Origin: Armatimonadaceae bacterium
Lineage (GTDB): Bacteria > Armatimonadota > Armatimonadia > Armatimonadales > Armatimonadaceae
Length of the DNA: 40,865 bases
Assembly (NCBI GenBank): GCA_030447685.1
Contig: JAUJOK010000022.1
Location: 1 to 40,865, forward strand
Direction of reading: 5' to 3'
Below the pieces are notes generated by a model. The model was not told the origin of the DNA. It saw only the letters and a program-made list of their open reading frames with translations, and searched no databases. Shown here one piece after another: positions 1 to 8,355 of this stretch (the first letter of the stretch is position 1; the number at the start of each line of letters is the position of its first letter). Made by a program: the position numbers and the translations under genes.

Positions 1-2828
1 TCGCCCGTGAACAGGCTCTCCTCCTGCAGCGTGGCGAGCTTGCTGGTGAGCGGCAGGCGCGGGAAGCCAGTCTTTAGAAACTGTGCGTAGCGCCCCCGAT
101 AGGTGGGGCTGTGGAAGACGGCGTACATATAATCGAATACGTCTTCTGGCCCGAAGGTCTGCTGTTGGTCGCCTTTGCCATCTGGAATATAGGTCATGTC
201 GAGCCGATTACCAATTTCGGTGGCGAACGCCGCTTCAATGTTCGCTCGTCTTCCTCCCGGCGTGGTAGCAGGGTTGTCGGCAGTGAAAAGATGCGCCGTT
301 TCGTTACTTTCCGGATACGTGTACAAGGGGAACATAGAGTTACAATCGTAACCCGCAACAGATTTATGCGCCGCAAGAGAACGAGTACACATGACATCCC
401 ATTGGTCGCGCGTTTGCCGGGATGTAACTAAACCAAGATTTTGCCCAGCAAGCATGTGACGCATAGTAGGAAAGGCCCTGCTAAACACCAAGGATGCATG
501 GTAGAAGATAAACCTATAGTCGAACGGGCGGTAAAGCACCATGTTCATGTGCTTGTCCAGGTCTTGCTCGTCTTTAAGCGACTTGCGCGCTTGCGATATA
601 TTCCACCCTTTCTTTAGAGGCATTTTTAACTCGTGGCAAATTTCACTGTCCGTGTTAGAAGAATCTCGAAACAGACGCACCCTATTCAGAAGTGGCTGTT
701 TATCAAAATCTAAGACGACGTGGTCCCTACTGGTTTTGATGCCCATGGAATTGGCTGGCATAATGTCCGTCAGTAGCCAGTTAGTCTCATATTCAGAGAG
801 TGCATCCGTGCTCTGAGGAATAAAGAGATAGTTGGGTAGTCGTGGTTCAATTACTGTCCAAGCAGTAGAACCAATATCCGTCTGTTTTAAAACGGAATAT
901 TTCTCTTCTCGCTCACCCCATACATGTCTATGGTGAACAACTGCACTTCGCACATTGTCACCCGGTAATTTGACGAAAATGTTTACAACAACTCCTGTTT
1001 GGATGTCGAAAATGTTCTCATCTTTTCTACCGTCTGGCGAGCGTTCTTTCTTATCGCTATTTCCATGCAAATCCATTACGTATATCTTGTCGAATGATTG
1101 CATCAAAGAGCGGCGCATCCCTCGAAGCGTTGGGCTATCGAGATAACCATGGCTGTTGACGAAAGCCACGATACCATAACCCGTTTTATCCACATGCCAT
1201 TGCGCGAATCGCAGGAACTTAACATAATCGTTCTGAATATTTTTTTCGAACTGAAGAGCATTCCGCTCCTTGATACGCTCACCGTCCATGAAACGATAAG
1301 CGTCTACCCAAGCGCGAGAAGCGTCGCTAAGGTTTTGCGACTGAATTGCGTATGGCGGATTGCCGAAAACAACCATGACTGGCGCGTCTCTCTTTACCGC
1401 TCCCGCCGCGTTCGCTTCTTCCACCACCCATTGTGCAAACAGCGTCTGCGTATCCGCTCCGAAAGCCTCTTCCAGCGTGTTTGTCAGGTAGACGCCCAGC
1501 CGTTCATCAGAGGCAAAGTCATAGCCCATCTCTTTTAATTGAATGCCGAGTTTCATGTGCGCAACGGCATAGGGAGCCATCAGCAACTCGAAGCCGAACA
1601 CGCGGGGGAGCAAGTGGTCTCGGACATAGCCTGACCACATCCCTCTGTTGCCGGTGAAACCCCCGTGGATTTGGTCAATGACACCATGCAGGAAGGTTCC
1701 CGTCCCTGTCGCGGGGTCCAGTATCTGAACGCGATGTACTTCCTTCTCCTCACCCTTTATGTTTTGAACTTTCACTTTTGCGGCGTCGGCGAGACCATCG
1801 GGCAGGTTGAACTCGGTTTTCAGCAGATGGTCAACACTGCGGACGATATAGGAAACAACCGGCTCCGGCGTGTAGTAGACGCCTCGTGCCTCGCGCATTT
1901 TCGGGTCGTAGGCGGCCAGAAAGGTTTCATAGAAATGGACTACGGGGTCTTCTTGGCGCGTCCGTTTGCCAAAGTCTTTAAGAATGGCTTCTATATCCGT
2001 GCGGTCAAGGAGGTTCGCCAAGTCGTCCACTGCCCAGACGTGCGGCTCGTCATCTAATTCAACCCCGGCTACGTGGTCGAAGAACTTACGCAGGAATGGG
2101 TTGGTCTTGGGTAACTGGCGGGGCGCAAGGAATCGGCTGAAACTCTGGCCGGGTTTGGCGTTGCACCGGGCGGCAAACAGCCCGTAACAGAGCGTCTGCG
2201 CGTACATATCGGCGAACTGTTCCGGGGTCAGGTCGTGCAACAGCGTCCTGCGGAAGCCCTCCATCTGGCTGTGCAGTTCACTACCCTTGTCCTCAGCCAT
2301 CGTCTGCTTCGCCGTGTCTCGTATAAGCCGCGCCAATGCCGCCATGCGTCCGGCAAGTTCTCTGGGATTGGAGACGGTGGGTATCTGGGAACTAAGGAAG
2401 GCATTAAGCAGAGCCGCTACTTTCTCTTCCCCGCCCGGTTCCGGCTTCAATTTCTTGCCCGGCCCCACACTGGCGAGCCGTACCGTTTCGCGGTGTGTCC
2501 CGCCAACGAACCAGCGGAACTCCAAATAGTCGGTCAGAAGGAGATTGCTCAGTGACTCCCGATAGCGGCCCATCTGTTCGCCGCTCTCGATTTTGTCCAG
2601 TGGTTCCCCGACATCCTTGGCTTCGACGTAGCCAAGCGGCGTCTGCCCTTTGGTGATGATGTAATCGGGAGCGCCGCAACGGACGCGCTTAGGTTCATTG
2701 GTGGCAACGATACCAGAGGCAAGCGATTCGATAAGCGTTTTGAGGGCGGGCCGGTGTGTGTGCTCCGTCGCGTTGCCTGCGGCATAGGCAGTTTCGACTT
2801 GCCGCAGGTAGTCGTTTATGTGTCTCAT
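1..2828 (-). CDS. Single-chain restriction-modification enzyme (type IIG/ISP-like), 3' end outside window
   Basis: Predicted to methylate adenine in a specific DNA site and cut unmodified DNA with the same polypeptide. The frame is open from the ATG at 2828 to the window edge (about 942 codons, C-terminus missing). Visible parts in order: a PD-(D/E)xK nuclease signature (P54-D55, then E69-A-K71); a helical linker; the SAM-binding motif DPATGTGTF from residue 371, preceded by RGVYYTPEP; the amino-methyltransferase motif NPPY at 490-493; and a C-terminal target-recognition-like region with FGPEDVFDYMYAVFHSP, typical of the type ISP family. No helicase domain separates nuclease and methylase, so it resembles the short type IIG forms more than LlaGI-type enzymes. 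The N-terminus (NATEHTHRPAL) matches family starts, supporting this ATG. A stop lies in frame 66 nt upstream. A small hairpin (AAAGGC/GCCTTT) sits directly before the start. Codon use is AT-richer than neighbours, suggesting acquisition. Confidence 0.88.
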   Translation of the reverse strand, partial: MRHINDYLRQVETAYAAGNATEHTHRPALKTLIESLASGIVATNEPKRVRCGAPDYIITKGQTPLGYVEAKDVGEPLDKIESGEQMGRYRESLSNLLLTDYLEFRWFVGGTHRETVRLASVGPGKKLKPEPGGEEKVAALLNAFLSSQIPTVSNPRELAGRMAALARLIRDTAKQTMAEDKGSELHSQMEGFRRTLLHDLTPEQFADMYAQTLCYGLFAARCNAKPGQSFSRFLAPRQLPKTNPFLRKFFDHVAGVELDDEPHVWAVDDLANLLDRTDIEAILKDFGKRTRQEDPVVHFYETFLAAYDPKMREARGVYYTPEPVVSYIVRSVDHLLKTEFNLPDGLADAAKVKVQNIKGEEKEVHRVQILDPATGTGTFLHGVIDQIHGGFTGNRGMWSGYVRDHLLPRVFGFELLMAPYAVAHMKLGIQLKEMGYDFASDERLGVYLTNTLEEAFGADTQTLFAQWVVEEANAAGAVKRDAPVMVVFGNPPYAIQSQNLSDASRAWVDAYRFMDGERIKERNALQFEKNIQNDYVKFLRFAQWHVDKTGYGIVAFVNSHGYLDSPTLRGMRRSLMQSFDKIYVMDLHGNSDKKERSPDGRKDENIFDIQTGVVVNIFVKLPGDNVRSAVVHHRHVWGEREEKYSVLKQTDIGSTAWTVIEPRLPNYLFIPQSTDALSEYETNWLLTDIMPANSMGIKTSRDHVVLDFDKQPLLNRVRLFRDSSNTDSEICHELKMPLKKGWNISQARKSLKDEQDLDKHMNMVLYRPFDYRFIFYHASLVFSRAFPTMRHMLAGQNLGLVTSRQTRDQWDVMCTRSLAAHKSVAGYDCNSMFPLYTYPESNETAHLFTADNPATTPGGRRANIEAAFATEIGNRLDMTYIPDGKGDQQQTFGPEDVFDYMYAVFHSPTYRGRYAQFLKTGFPRLPLTSKLATLQEESLFTG

Positions 2829-3099
2829 AAAGGCTATTTTGCCTTTGGTCAGCAGTTCTCCTGCGATGTTCCGTGCTTGAAGATAATCCAGCGTTTAGGA
2901 AAGGCGGCGTCAATGCGTAGCGGAGATAGCAGACGAGGCGTAGGGCACAGTGTGGCAGTGCAGAAAAGAAGGTGTTCCGATATTCGGCATTAAACTGGAG
3001 TATAGAATAAGGAGTGCAAACGCTTTCAGGCGTAAAGGCACTTACTCGAAACCGGGTTCCCAGCCACAATAACTAACAGCGAGTGTTGACAGGGGGAAA

Positions 3100-3175
3100 T
3101 GGTGCGCCTGAAGGGACTCGAACCCCTGGCCTTTTGCTCCGGAGGCAAACGCTCTATCCGCTGAGCTACAGGCGC
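3100..3175 (-). tRNA. tRNA-Arg (anticodon CCG)
   Basis: The reverse complement folds as a standard cloverleaf. The 7-bp acceptor stem is GCGCCTG with CAGGCGC. The anticodon stem is TTTGC/GCAAA around the loop CTCCGGA, giving anticodon CCG for codon CGG. The T arm contains GGTTCGAATCC. The CCA end is encoded (3100-3102), unlike the tRNA-Ser in this window. Its 3' end points toward the restriction-modification gene, the usual geometry for an island inserted at a tRNA; no duplicated tRNA end was found in 1-3099. Confidence 0.96.
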
Positions 3176-3248
3176 GTGTTGATGCGGTATTATACAGCGG
3201 GTGCGAGCGGTTGTCAATGCAGCAGCACTGCCCGCTTCGAGGAGGATT

Positions 3249-3935
3249 ATGAACGACGATTGGACAACTGGCCGGGAACTGTTCCAGGCGGAGAATTATG
3301 AAGAGGCGATTCCGTATCTGGAGCGCGCCGCCCGCAGTCCGGAGGATGCCGATAATGTGCGCGGCCCGGCGCTGAGCCACCTGGGTATCGCCCAGTTCGC
3401 GCTGGAACGCTTCGAAGACTCCGTGGCGACGTTCCGCGCGGCTATTTTACAGATGCCGGGCAAGGCCCGGCTCCACTTCAATCTGGGAAACTCGCTGTTT
3501 GCGCTGGGGCGGCTTGCCGAGGCGAAGCGGCAATACGAGCTTGCCCTGGATATAGACCCGCAGTATGAGGAAGCGCAGCAGGCCCTGGTCGTGCTCGCCG
3601 CCGAGGCACAGTCCGCCCAGCAGCCACCACCGCCGACGCCGATTGCCGAGCCGACTTCTGCGGGACTGCCTGCAGTCACGGATACGGTGTCGCCGAAGCT
3701 GATCCGTCTCCAGCAGAGCGTAGAGCAGATCGAGCTGAAGCTGCGCGCGGCGCGGGAAGCGGCGCGGGACGCCCGCTATCTGCTGACGCAGCGGGAAAAA
3801 GCGGAGCAGGACCTGGTGGAAGAGCTTTTGACGACTCTGCACGCCCTCCAGACAGAGCAGGAGACGGCAATCCGTGAGGCAGGCGTGCGGTTCGCCCAGG
3901 ACCTGCTCCGTGATGCGGCTTCCCGTCTCGTGTAG
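3249..3935 (+). CDS. TPR-repeat protein with C-terminal coiled coil
   Basis: A 228-residue protein, probably a protein-protein interaction scaffold. Residues about 5-115 contain three tetratricopeptide repeats (for example ENYEEAIPYLERA, GNSLFALGRLAEAKRQYELA with the canonical small and large residue spacing). A Pro/Ala-rich linker (PPPPTP) follows, then a helical segment of charged heptads (about 155-228) likely to form a coiled coil. There is no signal peptide, so it is probably cytoplasmic. The ATG at 3249 is chosen because it follows a strong GAGGAGG ribosome site; the frame is open further upstream without a comparable site. It diverges from the tRNA-Arg and converges on rsmA with only 10 nt between stops. 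Specific function is unknown. Confidence 0.82.
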   Translation: MNDDWTTGRELFQAENYEEAIPYLERAARSPEDADNVRGPALSHLGIAQFALERFEDSVATFRAAILQMPGKARLHFNLGNSLFALGRLAEAKRQYELALDIDPQYEEAQQALVVLAAEAQSAQQPPPPTPIAEPTSAGLPAVTDTVSPKLIRLQQSVEQIELKLRAAREAARDARYLLTQREKAEQDLVEELLTTLHALQTEQETAIREAGVRFAQDLLRDAASRLV

Positions 3936-3945
3936 CTCTTATAGC

Positions 3946-4830
3946 TTACGTGGCAGCGTCCGCGCCGAACAGGGCGCGGCTCACGGCGGCGATCTCGTCC
4001 AGAGACAGGGTTTCGCCGCGCCGCTGCCCGTCCACACCTGCCGCCGCCAGGGCCGCCGCCACGGTTTCGCGCTCGAAGGGAAGAGACTCCGCGTTCGTCA
4101 GGGCATTGGCAAGGGTTTTGCGCCGCTGTCCGAACGCCGCACGCGACACGCGGAAAAACGCATCTTCCGAGGGTACGTCCACCGGCGGCGCGGCGCGGGG
4201 TATCAGATGGACTATGGCGGAGTCTACCTTGGGCGGCGGAAAAAACGCCCCGCGCGGCACGATGCCCGCCACCGATACGACTGCGTGGAACTGGGCGAAT
4301 ACGGAAAACGAGCCGTACTCATCCGAGCCGGGCGCGGCGGCAAGACGCCGCGCCACCTCTTTCTGCACCATCAGCGTTATGGAAGTGAGCAGGCTCTTGT
4401 TGTCCAGCAGGCGTGTCAGCAGCGGCGAGGTGATATTGTAGGGGATATTCGCGACTACCTTCGCCCGCGCCGTATCGGATAGGATTCCCAGATGCTCGTT
4501 GAGGAACGCGGGCAGATCGAGGCGCAGCGCGTCGGCATGCACAACCGTGGTGTTGGGAAACGGGGCAAGAACATCCGCCAGCACCGGCAGCAATCCGCGA
4601 TCCAGTTCTACGGAAACCACACGGGCGGCGCGCGATGCCAATTCCACGGTCAGTGTTCCCGCGCCCGGCCCGATTTCGAAAACGGCATCCATCGCGCTGA
4701 CGGATGCCGTTTCCACCACCCGGAGAAGATGTGTCCGGTCGGTCAGGAAGTTTTGCCCCAGCCGCTTGGTCAGGTGCAGTCCGTGCGCCTTGAGCAGGCG
4801 GCTGAGGTCGGAGGGCTTGGTTAAGTCCAC
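3946..4830 (-). CDS. rsmA: 16S rRNA (adenine(1518)-N6/adenine(1519)-N6)-dimethyltransferase RsmA/KsgA
   Basis: Dimethylates two adjacent adenines in the loop of 16S rRNA helix 45 with SAM, a late step of 30S subunit maturation in the cytoplasm. The 294-residue length is normal. The N-terminal family signature KRLGQNFLTD lies near residues 22-31, the SAM motif EIGPGAGTLT at 52-61, and the catalytic NIPYNITSP motif at 128-136. The start is GTG, preceded by AAGGGG, and lies only 8 nt after the stop of the upstream Rad52-like gene, so the two are very likely co-transcribed with recA further upstream. The pairing of rsmA with recombination genes is unusual but may only be positional. Confidence 0.95.
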   Translation of the reverse strand: MDLTKPSDLSRLLKAHGLHLTKRLGQNFLTDRTHLLRVVETASVSAMDAVFEIGPGAGTLTVELASRAARVVSVELDRGLLPVLADVLAPFPNTTVVHADALRLDLPAFLNEHLGILSDTARAKVVANIPYNITSPLLTRLLDNKSLLTSITLMVQKEVARRLAAAPGSDEYGSFSVFAQFHAVVSVAGIVPRGAFFPPPKVDSAIVHLIPRAAPPVDVPSEDAFFRVSRAAFGQRRKTLANALTNAESLPFERETVAAALAAAGVDGQRRGETLSLDEIAAVSRALFGADAAT

Positions 4831-4838
4831 ATAACCCC

Positions 4839-5816
4839 TTACAGCAGCGTATCGGCCATTTCGGGCTTACCGCGCTTCGCAGCAGCGCCGCCGCCGCCGC
4901 CGGTTGCGGGCGTCGCGTCCCGCTGATGCCGTGGGCAAAGCGCCCGCCCGAATTTGGTCATCGACATGGTGACCTGGCTGGGCGTCAGTGTGACGGGGCA
5001 GCCCTCTTCCGAGCACTTGTCCGTCGTCAGCACGGCTTCGCCCTCCTCGTTCTTTACCGCTGCGGCGCGCGCAGCGGCGGCCCGGGCAGGCGGAGCCGCG
5101 GAACGGGCAGGAGCCGGTTCATCCAGTTCGGCGAACGGGTCGTCGTCCTCGTCCGGTTCCGGCAGGTCATCTTCTGCCGCAGGACGGGGTCGCAGCGGCG
5201 CGGCGGACGCCGCAGTTGCCGGTCGGGCCGGTGCCGGGCGAGCGTCGCCTGCGGGGCGAACGTCGCCTGCGGGACGCTCCGGCGCACGCGCGGGCCTATC
5301 CTGTGCCTCGTCGCGCGCGGCAGGGGCTGCTTCGCGTTCCATGCTGCGTGGCGGCGCGGGCATATTGCCGCCGCCGCCGCCGAAGTTTCCTCCTCCGCCG
5401 CCGCCATTGCCGCTGCCGTAGCGTCCGCCTGCCGTGGCCGGGCGGTTGCCCCCGCCCATGCCGCCATACGGCGCGTCCGCCAGGCGACTTCCTTCTTCCA
5501 GTTCCGGCGCAAACTGCGTACCAAAGCCACAGTAGGCCAGGGCGCGGCCAACTGCCCCGGTTTCGGCTTTTTCCAGCCAATCCGGGAAGCCGCGTACATT
5601 TTCCATCTTGGTCGCCGTTGCCATCAGCTTGCCTTCGTCATTGAAGATCGATGCTGAAAAGATGGCGTACTGCTTTTCCATGTTGATTTCGACGGGCGCT
5701 GTTACAATGCCCCAGTTCGGATGTTCCTCACGAAACCAGATCAGCCGCGCCGAAACCGGCAGATATTCCCGCCCCCCCTGCACGCGCATCATGTGCTGCT
5801 TTGGGTTGAAGGCCAT
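4839..5816 (-). CDS. Putative Rad52/ERF-like single-strand annealing protein with disordered linker and zinc-binding tail
   Basis: A 325-residue protein of three parts. Residues 1 to about 110 form a compact domain ending in EKAETGAVGRALAYCGFG, which resembles the helix signature seen in ERF/Rad52-fold annealing proteins (inference from pattern, not a search). Residues about 115-255 are low complexity: a Gly-rich stretch, then Ala/Pro/Arg-rich repeats with an acidic patch containing DEDDDPFAELDE, similar in composition to the SSB tail. Residues 268-297 contain C-x4-C, then 20 residues, then C-x2-H, a plausible zinc ribbon. The start has a GAGGAT ribosome site. It sits 108 nt after recA and 8 nt before rsmA on the same strand. 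Position beside recA supports a role in DNA recombination or repair; another ssDNA-binding function is possible. Confidence 0.6.
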   Translation of the reverse strand: MAFNPKQHMMRVQGGREYLPVSARLIWFREEHPNWGIVTAPVEINMEKQYAIFSASIFNDEGKLMATATKMENVRGFPDWLEKAETGAVGRALAYCGFGTQFAPELEEGSRLADAPYGGMGGGNRPATAGGRYGSGNGGGGGGNFGGGGGNMPAPPRSMEREAAPAARDEAQDRPARAPERPAGDVRPAGDARPAPARPATAASAAPLRPRPAAEDDLPEPDEDDDPFAELDEPAPARSAAPPARAAAARAAAVKNEEGEAVLTTDKCSEEGCPVTLTPSQVTMSMTKFGRALCPRHQRDATPATGGGGGAAAKRGKPEMADTLL

Positions 5817-5924
5817 TTTTGATCCTCTTTCTCGTTAAACCGTGTCCTCATCCCACACCCGGGGACGCGCTGCCGAGGTACTCACCGCGCCCCGTCTTTA
5901 TCGAACGACAGTGACTGCTTGCTC

Positions 5925-6980
5925 CTACGGCGCTGCTATGGTGCTGCTGCCTGCCGCATCCGCCGCAATATCCGACACGGGGACGCCTGCGCCCGCTTTC
6001 GCGCGAATCGTCGCCTCAATCGTATTCGCAACGTCGGGGCGGGAATCCAGAAACTCTTTGGCGTTTTCGCGGCCCTGCCCTAAACGCAAAAGCGTACCGG
6101 CCTGGTCTTCCCACGAGAAAAACGCGCCCGATTTCGTGACGAGGCCCATTTCCACTCCCAAATCAAGGATTCCTCCCGACCGGGAGATACCGTGACCGAA
6201 CATGATATCAAACTCCGCCTGCTTGAACGGCGGCGCGACCTTGTTCTTGACCACTTTTACCCGTGTTCGATTGCCGACCATATCCGTGCCCTGCTTCAGC
6301 GTCTCGATACGGCGCACGTCCAGCCGCACCGACGACCAGAACTTCAGCGCCCGCCCGCCCGGCTGTGTTTCCGGGTTGCCGAACATGACCCCGATCTTTT
6401 CCCGAAGCTGGTTGATAAAGATGCAGACGCAGTTTGCGCGGGAAACGTTGCCGGACAGCTTCCGCAGCGCCTGGCTCATCAGACGCGCCTGCAAGCCGAC
6501 ATGGCTGTCGCCCATCTCGCCTTCGATCTCCGCCTTGGGCACCAGCGCCGCCACCGAGTCCACCACGATAACATCAATCGCGCCGGAGCGAACCAGCGCG
6601 TCCGTGATCTCCAGAGCCTCCTCACCGGTTCCCGGCTGCGCGACCAGCAGACGCTCCACATCCACACCCAGCACGCGCGCATACTGCGGGTCCAGCGCAT
6701 GTTCGGCGTCGATAAAGGCGGCCATGCCGCCATTTTTCTGGGCCTCGGCAATCGTCGTCAGGCCCAGCGTCGTTTTGCCCGACGCTTCCGGGCCGTAGAT
6801 TTCGGTGATGCGCCCGCGCGGCAGTCCGCCCACGCCCAGCGCAATATCGAGTGCCAGCGTGCCGCTGCTGACAACGGACACATCCTGCTTTTGCGCCTGC
6901 CCCAGCCGCATGATCGAACCACGCCCGAACTGTTTTTCGATCTGCGATAAAGCCAGGTCCAGCGCCTTTTCTTTTTCCAA
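5925..6980 (-). CDS. recA: Recombinase RecA
   Basis: Forms ATP-dependent filaments on single-stranded DNA, drives strand exchange, and stimulates LexA self-cleavage. The 351 residues show the N-terminal RGSIMRLG, Walker [10 protein letters not shown] (63-71), Walker B-like [15 protein letters not shown], and the DNA-binding and MAW region with [21 protein letters not shown]. The start is TTG at 6980, preceded by AAGGAGA at the correct spacing; an ATG 5 nt upstream is in another frame. A LexA-box-like dyad lies about 65 nt upstream (7045-7056). It is the first gene of the run recA, annealing protein, rsmA. Confidence 0.97.
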   Translation of the reverse strand: MEKEKALDLALSQIEKQFGRGSIMRLGQAQKQDVSVVSSGTLALDIALGVGGLPRGRITEIYGPEASGKTTLGLTTIAEAQKNGGMAAFIDAEHALDPQYARVLGVDVERLLVAQPGTGEEALEITDALVRSGAIDVIVVDSVAALVPKAEIEGEMGDSHVGLQARLMSQALRKLSGNVSRANCVCIFINQLREKIGVMFGNPETQPGGRALKFWSSVRLDVRRIETLKQGTDMVGNRTRVKVVKNKVAPPFKQAEFDIMFGHGISRSGGILDLGVEMGLVTKSGAFFSWEDQAGTLLRLGQGRENAKEFLDSRPDVANTIEATIRAKAGAGVPVSDIAADAAGSSTIAAP

Positions 6981-7044
6981 AACATTCTCCTTACCCGGCC
7001 ACTTTCGCCGGAATCCGCTGGTTCACAGCCCGTTGAATAGAGGT

Positions 7045-7056
7045 AAACAAGTGTTT
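7045..7056 (-). promoter_or_regulatory. Candidate LexA/SOS box upstream of recA
   Basis: On the recA strand the sequence reads AAACACTTGTTT, an AAAC-N4-GTTT dyad close to the Gram-positive-type LexA consensus GAAC-N4-GTTC. A TATAAA hexamer overlaps its upstream edge, so bound repressor would block a promoter there. LexA specificity in this phylum is variable and no lexA gene is in the window, so this is a candidate only. Confidence 0.45.
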
Positions 7057-7173
7057 ATATTTTATCACGGCAGCCGCTTTTTTGCCACCAATTCCTTTAT
7101 CATTTGCTGTTAACGCGGTAGTTTCTCTGCCGTTTATTTTCACAAAGTATGCTGCCTGCTTATCAGCCAACCG

Positions 7174-7202
7174 TTGACGGATGTGTTCTCATGTGTTACA
7201 CT
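7174..7202 (+). promoter_or_regulatory. Sigma-70-like promoter for the G5/3D gene
   Basis: TTGACG (7174-7179) is followed by exactly 17 nt and TACACT (7197-7202). Both hexamers match the housekeeping consensus at four or more positions. Transcription would start near 7209, leaving a leader of about 160 nt before the TTG start at 7371. Confidence 0.5.
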
Positions 7203-7370
7203 CCGTACGTTTTGCCCCACCCGGAAGACAGCGCGATGATGGGCTTTTTCCGGACGGCGAAACTCCTGATGCAGGCAATCATGCCTGTTGCGGACAATTG
7301 CGTTCGCTCCTGACTGCGAAGGGCGGTTTCATCAGAAATACCGCGCCGCCCCGCCGAAAAGGAAGCTGTT

Positions 7371-8291
7371 TTGCCCCTTCACTATCTGCGTGCGTTGTGC
7401 ACGCGCTCCCGGAAGTCTCTGGGCGGCCTGGCACTGGCCGTTCTTTTTGGCACCTTCTTCGGTGCCACCGTCACTGCCCAAACCGTTACCGAGCCAACAC
7501 CTACCGAGCAGACGGCCACGGAACCCGTTACCGCACCGGCGGCCACGACAGAACAGCCGTCCGCCGTCATTCCCCTCAAGATTATCCTTGTTGTGGACGG
7601 TGAGACGCGTACGGTGGAAACCCTGACCGGTACCGTCGGCGCGCTGCTGACGGAGCAAAAAATCCCGCTCTATGCTTTTGATCGCTGCTCCGTTCCCCTT
7701 ATCACGCCGCTCAAAGACGGCCTTCGGGTCGTCGTCACCCGTATCGAAACCAAAAAGGCCGTTGAGCGCGTGTCTATTCCCTTCGCCACACGGCAGCGCT
7801 TCACGCCCTCGCTGCGGGCCGGGACGCAGAAGATCCTTATGGCCGGTGTAAAAGGCGAGCGGATAAAAACGTTCAAGGAGACCTATAAGGACGGCAGGCT
7901 GGTGTCGCGTGTGAAGGTTGCCGAAACCGCGACGAAACCGCGCACGCAGGTAGCTCTGGTCGGCGCGCGGGGAATCCTTGCTTCGCGCGGCTACTTTGCC
8001 GGACGGCGCGTAATTACAATGTCGGCGACCGCCTACGGTCCCGGAGCGGATGAGAATGGTGGCTGGGCCGGTCGGACGGCATCGGGCCTGCGGGCCGGAT
8101 ACGGTGTGGTTGCCGTGGACCCGCGCTTCATTCCGCTGGGCACGCGCCTGTACATCGAGGGCTACGGTTACGCCGTGGCGGGTGATACGGGCGGCGCAAT
8201 CAAGGGTGCGCGCATTGACCTCGGTTACAACTCCGGTAGAGAGGCCCGTCGCTTCGGACGTCGCCGTGTCAAGGTTCTGGTTCTGAATTAG
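7371..8291 (+). CDS. Secreted cell-wall protein with DUF348, G5 and 3D domains (YabE/resuscitation-factor-like)
   Basis: Likely exported peptidoglycan-acting protein. After a signal sequence (hydrophobic LGGLALAVLFGTFFGATVTA, cleavage near AQT) and a Thr/Pro-rich spacer come a DUF348 ubiquitin-like domain (about residues 65-112), a G5 domain (about 112-190) and a C-terminal 3D domain (about 210-306). The three aspartates of the 3D fold are visible in VAVDPRFIPLGT, AGDTGGAIKG and ARIDLGYNSG. This order is that of YabE and relatives, whose 3D domain is related to MltA-type lytic transglycosylases. The start is TTG at 7371 with AAGGAAG upstream. A hairpin at 8301-8326 follows the gene. Confidence 0.85.
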   Translation: MPLHYLRALCTRSRKSLGGLALAVLFGTFFGATVTAQTVTEPTPTEQTATEPVTAPAATTEQPSAVIPLKIILVVDGETRTVETLTGTVGALLTEQKIPLYAFDRCSVPLITPLKDGLRVVVTRIETKKAVERVSIPFATRQRFTPSLRAGTQKILMAGVKGERIKTFKETYKDGRLVSRVKVAETATKPRTQVALVGARGILASRGYFAGRRVITMSATAYGPGADENGGWAGRTASGLRAGYGVVAVDPRFIPLGTRLYIEGYGYAVAGDTGGAIKGARIDLGYNSGREARRFGRRRVKVLVLN

Positions 8292-8300
8292 CCTCGTTTC

Positions 8301-8326
8301 CCCTCCCCCGTAATATCGGGGGAGGG
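8301..8326 (+). terminator. Perfect 10-bp stem-loop after the 3D-domain gene
   Basis: CCCTCCCCCG pairs perfectly with CGGGGGAGGG around the 6-nt loop TAATAT. It starts 9 nt after the stop codon and lies 30 nt before panB. It lacks a T-tract, so it may be a weak terminator or an mRNA-stabilising hairpin, and panB may still be read through. Confidence 0.5.
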
Positions 8327-8355
8327 AACCTCTCTGCGGGTACAATGGGATCATC

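Larger units (their letters stand above)
6981..7370. other. Divergent intergenic region between recA and the 3D-domain gene
   Basis: A 390-bp gene-free stretch, AT-richer than its flanks. It holds the candidate LexA box for recA (7045-7056) and a well-formed sigma-70-like promoter facing right (7174-7202). No convincing small ORF or structured RNA was seen in the remaining sequence. Confidence 0.6.

Noticed and set aside
2695..3069. 124-codon minus-strand frame upstream of the restriction-modification gene
   Set aside because: Different frame from the enzyme and overlaps its N-terminus, with no ribosome site or recognisable domain.
1..3099. Attachment-site repeat of the tRNA-Arg 3' end
   Set aside because: No copy of the tRNA 3' sequence was found in this part; the island may end outside the window.
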